From positions 1 through 49,634 of the IMG/VR virus record IMGVR_UViG_3300037847_004172: a DNA stretch of 49,634 nt. One strand, written 5' to 3'. This stretch comes from a virus. Below, one piece after another: positions 18,752 through 26,035 of the stretch. Every line of letters begins with the position of its first letter. Within the stretch, counting starts at the first letter, position 1. The notes under the pieces were generated by a model. The model made no database searches, had not been told where the DNA came from, and saw nothing but the letters and a program-made list of their open reading frames with translations. Both the position numbers and the translations under genes were made by a program.

Positions 18752-19912
18752 TTAAACCGTTAGGCTACCAAAAACTACCTTTGAAAACAAACTTGGGCTA
18801 CTTGCAGAAGTCAAAGGCCCTATATCAATAACAGAAGAAGAACCTGCACCGGAAGAAGCCCAATACATAGCAGTACCAGTTGACGTAAGAACCTGTCCGT
18901 TAGAACCAAGAGTCCTTAATCCTGTTCCTCCTTGCCTTACACCTAATAGATACTCCTCATCTTTAGGTAAATATACTCCTTGAGAAGTTTCGTTAAACGA
19001 CCAAGAACCCTTTATGTTTGGTTTGGAAGAACATCTAATTACACAACCATCAGAAGCAGTTAGCACTACTCCTTCATTTATTACAAGTGAGTCTAAAGTA
19101 AGATTAGCACCGACAGGTATCTGAAACATAGAACCTGCCCCTGCTTGATTATCAAGGACTAAATGTCTCATTCTAAACGTAGTTATTGTTCCATTGAAAA
19201 ACGGCAACATTATAGCAGCAGTAGTATGACCTTGTAAAGTCCACTTAGATTCACCGCAATGAAATGTTGCAGAAGATATAGTTAATGAATTAGTTGCAAG
19301 ATAAAAATGTTTATCTCTATCATTTACGCTTCTACTGTTTATTGCTATTTTTTCAAGACTTGCTGAACTGTTTATAGTGAGAGCATACACATCCACTTTA
19401 CCATTAGTATTGTTGGCGTTTGGAGTAACATACTGGGTAGAAAACTTACCACTTGCAAGTGATAGTTTAGGATAAAGACCATCACTTATCTTAATCGGGG
19501 TGGATTGTGTGCTTGTTAATTCAAAAGTAAGGTTTGCCCTACTACCAGTAGAATAAGTTAAGTTATCACCAAACTCGATAAAGGTGGATTCAGAATTGAG
19601 ATTTGCACCATTACTAAATGAATATGTTATTGCAGAACCACAGTCAAGAATACCATCCTTAAAACTTGCAAACTCTAATGCAACATTAGTAGTTACATGA
19701 ATAGGTGCTGTAAAACCCACTTCAACGGTTATAGACTTGCAAGTAGTTTGGTTAAAGTTGCAAGCAGTATTTGCAGCAGAACGAAAAATTAAGTCACCAG
19801 TTGCAAGATGACTTGCAAGTGTTGGTTTTACTGAACCACCTGCATCAACCCAATTACCTAAATCATTGGCAAGTTGATTACCGTTTGCATCAGTCCAATA
19901 CCAAGTTGCCAT
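18752..19912 (-). CDS. Fibre/spike protein with beta-helix-like repeats
   Basis: A 386-residue protein with many short strands separated by Asn/Ser/Thr turns, typical of right-handed beta-helix or fibre shafts. Near the C-terminus Arg-Gln-Gly-Gly-Thr-Gly-Leu, then Gly-Gln-Val-Leu-Thr-Ser-Thr-Gly-Thr-Ala and Tyr-Trp-Ala, matches a motif common in phage fibres (Gly-Gly-Thr-Gly ... Gln-Val-Leu ... Gly-Thr ... Trp). Located between the small head genes and the collagen-like fibre, it is probably a receptor-binding or head-fibre component. Confidence 0.75.
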   Translation of the reverse strand: MATWYWTDANGNQLANDLGNWVDAGGSVKPTLASHLATGDLIFRSAANTACNFNQTTCKSITVEVGFTAPIHVTTNVALEFASFKDGILDCGSAITYSFSNGANLNSESTFIEFGDNLTYSTGSRANLTFELTSTQSTPIKISDGLYPKLSLASGKFSTQYVTPNANNTNGKVDVYALTINSSASLEKIAINSRSVNDRDKHFYLATNSLTISSATFHCGESKWTLQGHTTAAIMLPFFNGTITTFRMRHLVLDNQAGAGSMFQIPVGANLTLDSLVINEGVVLTASDGCVIRCSSKPNIKGSWSFNETSQGVYLPKDEEYLLGVRQGGTGLRTLGSNGQVLTSTGTAMYWASSGAGSSSVIDIGPLTSASSPSLFSKVVFGSLTV

Positions 19913-20301
19913 TAGGATACCTCAAGTCTACTACCTGTCTGCGTAGAATGGAAGGCGGAGCCTCCTTTCTCAGCAATCATAGACAAGAGATTGTCGGCTT
20001 GCTTCTGCATAGTATCTAACTGGCTTCTAAATCTAATGTCTTGTTGTCTAAACTCATTCTCCGGCACATACATAGGTGCGGTATCTACGAGGACTCGTAG
20101 ACAATCGCAACAAACTAATGCCTTTATAGCAGATTCTTTGAGAGTGTCGGTAACAGCGTTGTCTGCAACATTGTATGAAGAACCTCTTGCAACTTTATTT
20201 ACTTCTGCGGTTCTTATAGTAACATACTCAGTGATAGTAGCCTCGTTCAAGCCACGTGGTCTGTTTAGCATATCTCTAATTTGAGCATTTGTTACAGCCA
20301 T
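19912..20301 (-). CDS. Small head/neck-region protein, unknown
   Basis: A 129-residue, largely helical protein (Ile-Arg-Asp-Met-Leu-Asn-Arg-Pro at the start; Cys-Cys-Asp-Cys at about residues 68-71; Gln-Leu-Asp-Thr-Met-Gln-Lys-Gln-Ala near the end). Its place between capsid and fibre genes suggests a head or neck component. No motif identifies it. The stop/start junction with the fibre gene is a one-base overlap. Confidence 0.62.
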   Translation of the reverse strand: MAVTNAQIRDMLNRPRGLNEATITEYVTIRTAEVNKVARGSSYNVADNAVTDTLKESAIKALVCCDCLRVLVDTAPMYVPENEFRQQDIRFRSQLDTMQKQADNLLSMIAEKGGSAFHSTQTGSRLEVS

Positions 20302-20310
20302 ATAATCACA

Positions 20311-20640
20311 TCATTCTTCTTCTTCGTTGTAGGGTATGTCAAAAATAGCCACCCCCTCCGGTGGAACAGGGTATCTACCCATTAAAAAGAACTCCCCCGA
20401 TTTAACAACCTGTCGGGCTAAATGCCCGTTTGGTATCCAATAAAGAGTCTTATGTGCGAGTTGCGGAAAGGGAGAGTTACGAGCAGGTCTGACGCGCCTT
20501 ACTACCCAACCATTACCGGATTCCCAAAACTCAATTCGATGAAGAAGATTCTTTATCGTTGGATTTTCCGGCACTGGTATGTTTCTTTTTCTTAATTCCC
20601 TTGTTAGGCTTGCTTTGTTCTGCTTGCTCATCGTCTTCAC
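20311..20640 (-). CDS. Small head-region protein with SAP/HeH-like helix pair
   Basis: A 109-residue protein whose first 35 residues (Leu-Thr-Arg-Glu-Leu-Arg-Lys-Arg-Asn-Ile-Pro-Val-Pro-Glu-Asn, then Ile-Lys-Asn-Leu-Leu-His-Arg-Ile-Glu) resemble SAP/HeH-type two-helix nucleic-acid-binding motifs often found in phage head proteins. A Trp-Val-Val-Arg-Arg-Val-Arg beta segment follows, with a C-terminal four-Glu run. It overlaps the previous gene by 110 bases in the +1 frame. Either both are translated, or they form a frameshift fusion. Confidence 0.6.
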   Translation of the reverse strand: MKTMSKQNKASLTRELRKRNIPVPENPTIKNLLHRIEFWESGNGWVVRRVRPARNSPFPQLAHKTLYWIPNGHLARQVVKSGEFFLMGRYPVPPEGVAIFDIPYNEEEE

Positions 20641-20845
20641 TATCCTTTACTACTTCTTCTACTACTGATTCCTTATTAACTTTAGGCATAGCCTCAGTTG
20701 GTAAGGTAGAGGAACGAATATTAAAAGCCCATTCTCTAATCTCTCTCCTGTCGGATAGAGTGAGAACAAGGCTTTTTTCTTCGTTACTTAAGTTACGACC
20801 AAGTTTCCTTGCCGCGTATGAAAGAGCAAAGTCTTCGTCAAGCAT
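20531..20845 (-). CDS. Small head-region protein with low-complexity tail
   Basis: A 104-residue protein. Residues 1-50 are helical (Met-Leu-Asp-Glu-Asp-Phe-Ala-Leu-Ser-Tyr-Ala-Ala-Arg-Lys-Leu). Residues 60-104 are charged low complexity (Glu/Asp then Lys, ending Glu-Ser-Ser-Ser-Ser-Asn). The low-complexity tail is exactly the part overlapped by the SAP-like gene, so its composition may be constrained by that gene. Function unknown. Confidence 0.6.
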   Translation of the reverse strand: MLDEDFALSYAARKLGRNLSNEEKSLVLTLSDRREIREWAFNIRSSTLPTEAMPKVNKESVVEEVVKDSEDDEQAEQSKPNKGIKKKKHTSAGKSNDKESSSSN

Positions 20846-20860
20846 CTAACATCACCACGC

Positions 20861-21763
20861 TTAAGCGGAGATGTTAGTTATCTTGCAAATCCTGTTGTTC
20901 TTACCACCTGCTGCACCATCTTGGTGTTCGTGGATAACGCAACCCATGTAACCGCTTAGAATCCAATCATAACCTACACCGGGGATACGAGTCAATTCTG
21001 TCTCCATGAAGCCCGGTCCGTTGTACTGGAAGAACTCAGCAGTCTCAGCACCCGGCACTAATAGTAGTGCGGTGTCTGCGAGTCGGGAGTTGCGGCTGTA
21101 TAGAACAGTTAGGTTTGCAACTCTGCGTAGGTGGTCTGCAAGAGACTCGACTACATTTCCGTATAGAGTTGTGTTTAGTAGAACGCTTCGTGCCTTTGCT
21201 GGAACGATTAGGACAACTCCCTCGTCTCCGCTTACACGGCCATTCTCGAAAATCTTATCCATAGCGGACAAGACGTTGGACTCAGCATCTTCTGCTGCGG
21301 TGTCCCATTCCTTACCGGAAGCGACTGCAACAGACTGACCTGCTCCATCAATCAACTTCTCAAGGATTAGGTCATCAATGATGTCTGCTCTGTTTCTTAC
21401 GATAGCCAACTGCTGCCTGTCAAGAGTCTCGAAAGATTCTCCACGTAGTAGAGTTGAGTCAAGGAAGATTGTTCTACCCTGTCCTTTTGCAAGGCTTACT
21501 TCGTAGGAAGCAGTACCGATGCGTGTTGGCTCGACAACTGCGTTGTCATCAACTGGGTAAGTGAATGTACCGTCAACACCAGTGTACCACTTGAATGTTA
21601 GCCAGTCTACCGTTCTTACTCCAACAACTTGTGTTCCTACTGCAATCAAAGTAGATTGTAGTTGGATAAAGTCTCTTAGTGTTTGCTCCATTACAGCGTT
21701 ACCCGGTCCGAAAGGTCCGTTTGCTGCTTGTACGTTTAATATCTCATCTAATGTCTTACTCAT
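20861..21763 (-). CDS. Major capsid protein (HK97 fold)
   Basis: A 300-residue protein following the protease/scaffold and decoration genes, the canonical place. It has an N-terminal helical arm, an extended loop region rich in Gly/Thr (Trp-Tyr-Thr-Gly-Val-Asp-Gly-Thr-Phe), a helix at about 105-150 (Asp-Arg-Gln-Gln-Leu-Ala-Ile-Val-Arg-Asn-Arg-Ala-Asp-Ile-Ile-Asp-Asp) like the HK97 spine helix, and the P-domain-like Asp-Glu-Gly-Val-Val-Leu-Ile-Val-Pro. Size fits a processed HK97 capsid. The codons here look more GC-rich than those of the neighbouring genes, as for a highly expressed gene. Confidence 0.85.
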   Translation of the reverse strand: MSKTLDEILNVQAANGPFGPGNAVMEQTLRDFIQLQSTLIAVGTQVVGVRTVDWLTFKWYTGVDGTFTYPVDDNAVVEPTRIGTASYEVSLAKGQGRTIFLDSTLLRGESFETLDRQQLAIVRNRADIIDDLILEKLIDGAGQSVAVASGKEWDTAAEDAESNVLSAMDKIFENGRVSGDEGVVLIVPAKARSVLLNTTLYGNVVESLADHLRRVANLTVLYSRNSRLADTALLLVPGAETAEFFQYNGPGFMETELTRIPGVGYDWILSGYMGCVIHEHQDGAAGGKNNRICKITNISA

Positions 21764-21774
21764 TTTTCATCACC

Positions 21775-22230
21775 TCAAGCAATTGCCGCTCCATGTGTAT
21801 CAACTGGAATCAATGCACCCTCAGTTGCGGATGCGGTATCTCCCGAAAGTGGTGCGGAAAGTGCGGTAGCAGCGTGTGCTGAGTCTCCGACATATAGTCC
21901 GAGTTTCTTGTTTGAACCGGCAGTTGAAGTTGCAAGTCCACTTGCAGCAACGTATACTGTGTCTCCGAAGTCGAATGTTGATGCTGCATCACTCTGCACC
22001 ATCAAAACTCCTCCGAGTGGGTAGTAGGAAACTGTAGCACCGGCAGTCACAAGTGCGTGGTCTGCTCCGGCTCTGCTGGATGAAGCAACTGTTATTCCAA
22101 TTGCAACTGAACCTGCACTTGAAAGGTCTGCGTGGTTAGCAGTTGAACCAACTTTCAAGATTTTTCCGGTTCCGTATACTACTGTGCTGTCTTCTAATTC
22201 AATGTTTCTTGGTAGGGGGTATGTCATCAA
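21775..22230 (-). CDS. Head decoration protein, probable
   Basis: A 151-residue, Gly/Ala/Ser/Thr-rich, beta-type protein with a repeated Val-x-Val-Gly-x-Thr pattern (Gly-Ser-Val-Ala-Ile-Gly-Ile-Thr-Val-Ala, Phe-Gly-Asp-Thr-Val-Tyr-Val-Ala). This is like capsid-stabilising proteins of the gpD/DUF2190 type that sit directly before the capsid gene. The start overlaps the protease stop by four bases, so translation is likely coupled. Confidence 0.7.
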   Translation of the reverse strand: MMTYPLPRNIELEDSTVVYGTGKILKVGSTANHADLSSAGSVAIGITVASSSRAGADHALVTAGATVSYYPLGGVLMVQSDAASTFDFGDTVYVAASGLATSTAGSNKKLGLYVGDSAHAATALSAPLSGDTASATEGALIPVDTHGAAIA

Positions 22231-22721
22231 TAATCACCTCTAATGTCTGCGTATGAACTTGCTTTGAATGCTTCTTCGGAGCGAGATAGTGTTCTGTTCC
22301 AAGCGGATACCCACATATTGTAAGCACGCTCGTACTCTGCCTCCGGAGTCTCAATCCTTTGCTTGTTCAAAAAGTTTGCAACAACTGCTTCGTTGTTCAT
22401 GTTAGGAACGGATGGAGATTCTTCTTCATCCGGTGTAGAAGCCTTAACTGGCTTCATGTCTACGATAGGTGCTTCTTCAACGTGAGAAGCCTCCCATGAA
22501 GCAATCAATCCTTGTAGGGTCTCTGTTGATAGGTCTTCGTGGCCTTTCATACCCAACTCGGATGCTTTCTCAACAAGGGAAGTCCTTTCTGCTTCAACCT
22601 TTTCTTGTTCAATTCTCTCGAACTCAGCGACACGTGCCTCAAGCAGAACCTTCTCTGCTATTAGAGCCTCCATATCGTGAGTATCTTCTTCGTTTGCAAT
22701 AACTGTGTTTTCTTCGCTCAT
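22227..22721 (-). CDS. Nested in-frame scaffold protein (Nu3-like), probable
   Basis: An in-frame ATG at codon 675 of the protease gene is preceded by AAGGTGA about seven bases upstream, a good ribosome site. It would give a separate 164-residue acidic coiled-coil protein (Glu-rich helix at about residues 15-55). In lambda, the scaffold Nu3 is made from an internal start within the protease gene C in the same way. Separate translation is inferred from the start signal and precedent. Confidence 0.55.
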   Translation of the reverse strand: MSEENTVIANEEDTHDMEALIAEKVLLEARVAEFERIEQEKVEAERTSLVEKASELGMKGHEDLSTETLQGLIASWEASHVEEAPIVDMKPVKASTPDEEESPSVPNMNNEAVVANFLNKQRIETPEAEYERAYNMWVSAWNRTLSRSEEAFKASSYADIRGDY

Positions 22722-24743
22722 AGGTAATTCACCTTCTTCGACAACACTACCATTGTTTGAGCCATATATAACCGTAGCGGAAATCTCCTTCTTCTGTCTT
22801 TCAACAGATGTAATCTTCGCACGCTCGTATGCGGGCTTGTGAACAATAGCCAAATGGTCGAAATTGAAGTTAGTGTTGAAAGCATACATCGGTCTACCGT
22901 CTTCTGCTTCTAATGTTTCATCGGGGATACCTGTTCCACCGATACTTACGCCATAGCCCTCTCTGAGCCACAGTCCGGATTCTAAAGATGCGAACAATTC
23001 TTCTCTTACAACATCACCCGCAAAGTGAACCTCGAAAGTATCTTCGCCAGTGTAATTCACGTAAGCATCTGTAACAACACCGACAACAGCCTCATTTACG
23101 CCACCATCCATGTTTCTTGTGAATCTACCATTCTTTACCTCCGGATGATTCAAAGTAATGTCTGCGCTCAACATAGCCTCTGCCACATCTTCTGCAAGAG
23201 CGGGACTGATAGACCACCTGTTTTTATTGTATCCTTCATGGAATGCAATACCTTTGATTGTGATAACAGAAGAACCATCTTCTGCAACTACTGTAGTTTC
23301 TACAGATGTTATGTCTATGTCAAGAGTTACTGCTATTGGTTTGCAAGAACCTCCACGCATTTCTTGACCCGGAGGACACATTCTTGGCTTTTCATGTTTG
23401 TATCCTTCAACAGTATTGTCACTGTCTTTCTTTGAATCGTACTCCTCATGCGTGCGACAGGGCATATAGATTGTCCTACCGTCTTGTTCCATACTATGAA
23501 TAGACTTGCAACCTATTTCTTCTGCTCTCTTTCTTGCATCATCTGCATTATCGAACATATCTTTACCCATTGGTTCAGCAGCCTCTACGCCCTTATCACC
23601 GTCACAGCCACATCCACAGCCCATGCTTTGCAACTTTTCCTCTGTTTCATAAATCTGTTGCTCGGAGGAAGTATAATCTGTGACGGATTTACTTCTTTCC
23701 CACATCTTGCAAGACCAGTAGCGTGCTTTGGTTTTCGGGCCGGGAGAATCGCAGTTATGTCGGCTGCGGAAGTTTTTTCTCCTCTTTGGGTCGTCTCTCT
23801 TTATCTCCATGTTCGGGTCTCCGAACCTAACGATGACAACCTTACCGGATTCATTCTTTACATAAACAGCAAACTTCTTTGATTCTTTAGGTGTTCTGAA
23901 TGGTTTGTTAAGTGTTACTTTACGACCTTGATATTCTGCTGCACTCAATTCTTGTTCAGCATCGGGGTCGTTCTTACGATACCACTCAATAAACTCATCT
24001 TCGGTTTTAGCAGGGGAGTATAGTTTTGTTCCGTCTGCTAATGTGGATTCGTGTATTTCTCCATCAAACCCTATTTCTTTCGATTTCTTTCTTGCGCCTT
24101 CGGGTGTTCTGAACAAGTAGTCTTCCATTTTACTTTCTACAACAACCCCCCAATCTTCATATTCTTCCATTTCTTCACCTGCTTTCTTGCTTTGCCTTTT
24201 CGGGTGCGATTTGGGTAACAAGTCATTATCCTGTTTGTAGTTAGGGTTACTTGGTCTACCATTACGCATCAAGTATAAAAATGCCTTAACTCTTGCAACT
24301 CCCCAACCAGTGCGTGACATATTAGGAGCGTGGCTACGGCTGAAAGCACCTGCTCCCCTACGGAAAACAGATTTCAGCATACCCATGCTCGCCTTAGACC
24401 CTTTACCCTTTTTTGCAACTTTTTTGTTACTTTCTACCATCAACTTACGGATACGAGCCTCAGTCTCTTTGCTCATCTTAATTGACTTGTTAGGTTTACT
24501 TGCAGAGTCCTTTTTGTTTTTCTTTGAACCTTTGCGCCTTTCACTGGGCTTTGCAGGTGTTTTACGAGGGTCATTCTTTCCCGGCCTACCATACTGCAAT
24601 GCTTCTACTGCTGTATCATCAGCATAAGAGTTGCAAATTGCAAATCTTTGGTCGGTCTCCGGATACTCGCTCGTCATCTTATTATCACTCATACAACGCG
24701 ATATAAAATCATCACGGTCTTCACCCTTATTCCTTGTTGGCAT
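22227..24743 (-). CDS. Multi-domain prohead protease with C-terminal scaffold
   Basis: An 838-residue fusion. Residues 2-45 are an Arg/Asp/Cys motif common at phage protease N-termini. Residues about 128-180 (Arg-Gly-Ala-Gly-Ala-Phe-Ser ... Asp-Asn-Asp-Leu-Leu-Pro) and about 287-347 (Val-Arg-Phe-Gly-Asp-Pro ... Arg-Tyr-Trp-Ser-Cys-Lys) are further known phage modules. The herpes/S78-like protease lies at about 485-645, with candidate catalytic His near 531 (Leu-Asn-His-Pro) and Ser near 597 (Gly-Val-Ser-Ile-Gly). Residues 675-838 form a coiled-coil scaffold. It cleaves scaffold and capsid during head maturation. Most proteases of this class are 200-300 residues, so the long N-terminus is notable. 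Confidence 0.82.
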   Translation of the reverse strand: MPTRNKGEDRDDFISRCMSDNKMTSEYPETDQRFAICNSYADDTAVEALQYGRPGKNDPRKTPAKPSERRKGSKKNKKDSASKPNKSIKMSKETEARIRKLMVESNKKVAKKGKGSKASMGMLKSVFRRGAGAFSRSHAPNMSRTGWGVARVKAFLYLMRNGRPSNPNYKQDNDLLPKSHPKRQSKKAGEEMEEYEDWGVVVESKMEDYLFRTPEGARKKSKEIGFDGEIHESTLADGTKLYSPAKTEDEFIEWYRKNDPDAEQELSAAEYQGRKVTLNKPFRTPKESKKFAVYVKNESGKVVIVRFGDPNMEIKRDDPKRRKNFRSRHNCDSPGPKTKARYWSCKMWERSKSVTDYTSSEQQIYETEEKLQSMGCGCGCDGDKGVEAAEPMGKDMFDNADDARKRAEEIGCKSIHSMEQDGRTIYMPCRTHEEYDSKKDSDNTVEGYKHEKPRMCPPGQEMRGGSCKPIAVTLDIDITSVETTVVAEDGSSVITIKGIAFHEGYNKNRWSISPALAEDVAEAMLSADITLNHPEVKNGRFTRNMDGGVNEAVVGVVTDAYVNYTGEDTFEVHFAGDVVREELFASLESGLWLREGYGVSIGGTGIPDETLEAEDGRPMYAFNTNFNFDHLAIVHKPAYERAKITSVERQKKEISATVIYGSNNGSVVEEGELPMSEENTVIANEEDTHDMEALIAEKVLLEARVAEFERIEQEKVEAERTSLVEKASELGMKGHEDLSTETLQGLIASWEASHVEEAPIVDMKPVKASTPDEEESPSVPNMNNEAVVANFLNKQRIETPEAEYERAYNMWVSAWNRTLSRSEEAFKASSYADIRGDY

Positions 24744-25081
24744 TATCTCTTACCTCCAAAGTATTCTACAGCGTGGCCTTCTTCTATCAAAGTAGCGTTT
24801 ACATTTACTGAGCCAACCTTTAACTCACCCAAACATCTACCAAACTTACCAACACCATGTGATTGTAAAACAACAGTTTTGTCTCCGACTAACTGTTCAA
24901 GTCTTTCTTTTGCAGCCAAGCCACGTATCTTTTCTTCTTTATCTCGCGTGCGAGACTCCGGAGCGTTCAAACCGTGAAGTCTAACGCGGACATTGTAGTG
25001 AACCTTGAAACCCAAGTCTACTCTAACATCTACGGTGTCACCGTCAACAACTCGTAATACTTCTGCTTTGTATTCCCACAT
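24743..25081 (-). CDS. SNase-like thermonuclease
   Basis: A 112-residue staphylococcal-nuclease-fold enzyme (OB fold) that hydrolyses DNA/RNA with Ca2+. The Asp-Gly-Asp-Thr-Val motif gives Asp15 as a metal ligand. Arg34 and Glu42 (Val-Arg-Leu-His-Gly-Leu-Asn-Ala-Pro-Glu) and Arg82 (Phe-Gly-Arg-Cys-Leu) match the catalytic Arg-Glu-Arg set. Asn39 replaces the usual second Asp ligand. No signal peptide is present. It lies between head genes and joins the protease by a TAATG overlap, so it may act in packaging or DNA turnover rather than as a secreted enzyme. Confidence 0.87.
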   Translation of the reverse strand: MWEYKAEVLRVVDGDTVDVRVDLGFKVHYNVRVRLHGLNAPESRTRDKEEKIRGLAAKERLEQLVGDKTVVLQSHGVGKFGRCLGELKVGSVNVNATLIEEGHAVEYFGGKR

Positions 25082-25176
25082 TAAATAATCACCCCTATAA
25101 ATCTAAGAACACAAACCCACAACGGATGACCGTCATAGGTCATGCTTAGTCCTCTTTTACCGGACTCATCAAGCAT
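25081..25176 (-). CDS. Possible 31-residue peptide
   Basis: An ATG at 25176 inside the end of the upstream gene opens a 31-codon frame whose TAA overlaps the nuclease start (TAATG), the same coupling used between its neighbours. The product has a hydrophobic end (Leu-Trp-Val-Cys-Val-Leu-Arg-Phe-Ile-Gly-Val-Ile-Ile). GGAG lies only three bases before the ATG. Without it the gap would be about 90 bases, unusual in this block. Tentative. Confidence 0.35.
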   Translation of the reverse strand: MLDESGKRGLSMTYDGHPLWVCVLRFIGVII

Positions 25177-25474
25177 CAACTCCGTCTGTGAAACCGTCTT
25201 GTGTTTTTAGATTCAGATAACATAACTTTAGTAAATTGTGTTGGTTAGCATCTTCACCAACAACAAGATTAAATGCGTAGTTGAAACCGGCAACGGCTGC
25301 TTTACCTGCATTATACATTGCTTCATTCATAAATACTCTACCTTTGTAGGATATAACGAATACCTTATTTCCCGAAGCATCGAGTCTTTTTTCCATCTGA
25401 AAATCCTTTATCACAGCGTGGCCGGACTCAAAAGTCATACCTATGCCTGTATCCATACTAACTGTGAGAGCCAT
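25169..25474 (-). CDS. Small virion-block protein, unknown
   Basis: A 101-residue protein preceded by AGGTGA at a good distance. Beta-type N-terminal half (Gly-Asn-Lys-Val-Phe-Val-Ile-Ser-Tyr-Lys-Gly-Arg-Val-Phe) and a helical Ala-rich centre. No family recognised. It sits between the portal cluster and the nuclease. Confidence 0.6.
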   Translation of the reverse strand: MALTVSMDTGIGMTFESGHAVIKDFQMEKRLDASGNKVFVISYKGRVFMNEAMYNAGKAAVAGFNYAFNLVVGEDANQHNLLKLCYLNLKTQDGFTDGVDA

Positions 25475-25478
25475 TTAA

Positions 25479-25547
25479 TCACCTATTGATTTCACAAGAA
25501 GAACAGTCACCATTCACACAAAAGTTGCACCATATTGAAGTATTCAC
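25479..25547 (-). CDS. 22-residue zinc-knuckle-like peptide
   Basis: A GTG at 25547 overlaps the stop of the upstream membrane protein (GTGA) and follows GGAGGTGA at ideal spacing. The frame encodes 22 residues with Cys7, Cys10, Cys15 and Cys18 (Trp-Cys-Asn-Phe-Cys, then Cys-Ser-Ser-Cys), a minimal four-Cys metal site. It ends four bases before the next gene. The strong ribosome site and tight fit support translation; function unknown. Confidence 0.5.
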   Translation of the reverse strand: MNTSIWCNFCVNGDCSSCEINR

Positions 25548-26035
25548 TTCTTCACCTCCTTCTTACCACCTTTAGTAATTTGAAATGCCTCCATGTCAAG
25601 ACTGTGTTGTTTTTGCATCTTTTCCATGTCAAGGTCATGTTTTAGTTTCATTTCTTCTAACAAACGTGTGTGTGCGTCAAGTGCTTCGGCTGCTGCAACA
25701 TCACCTGCAAGTTGGTCGGGTAATACATTTATCTTTGCGCCTTCTTTACCCTTGAACAAATCAAGAACGCTTGTTATGATAAGTAGAGCCGGACCACCGA
25801 GTAAACCGATAACTGTTAGTTGACTATCTGATATTTCTCTTTCTTCTACTATTGAGAAGTAGGATGCAGTAGCAGCAATGATAACCCATGCTAACACTAC
25901 GCCCAAACCAAAGACTAACATCAGTTGTTCATTGGGATTTCCCATCTTTAGGCGTGGCCTCATGGGTCTTAAATGGCGTATGCGACTTATCAATGCTACT
26001 ATCATTATGACTGCTTCAAGAATCATCTGTGGCAT
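25544..26035 (-). CDS. Membrane protein with C-terminal coiled coil
   Basis: A 163-residue protein with probable membrane segments near residues 4-18, 38-60 and 72-93, followed by a Lys/Glu/Met/His-rich helix (about 105-160) likely to form a coiled coil. It overlaps the portal gene end by 20 bases. A holin or membrane-scaffold role is conceivable, but nothing in the sequence proves it. Confidence 0.65.
   Translation of the reverse strand: MPQMILEAVIMIVALISRIRHLRPMRPRLKMGNPNEQLMLVFGLGVVLAWVIIAATASYFSIVEEREISDSQLTVIGLLGGPALLIITSVLDLFKGKEGAKINVLPDQLAGDVAAAEALDAHTRLLEEMKLKHDLDMEKMQKQHSLDMEAFQITKGGKKEVKK

Noticed and set aside
25544-26035. Naming this membrane protein a holin
   Set aside because: Membrane segments alone are not enough, and no endolysin gene lies nearby.
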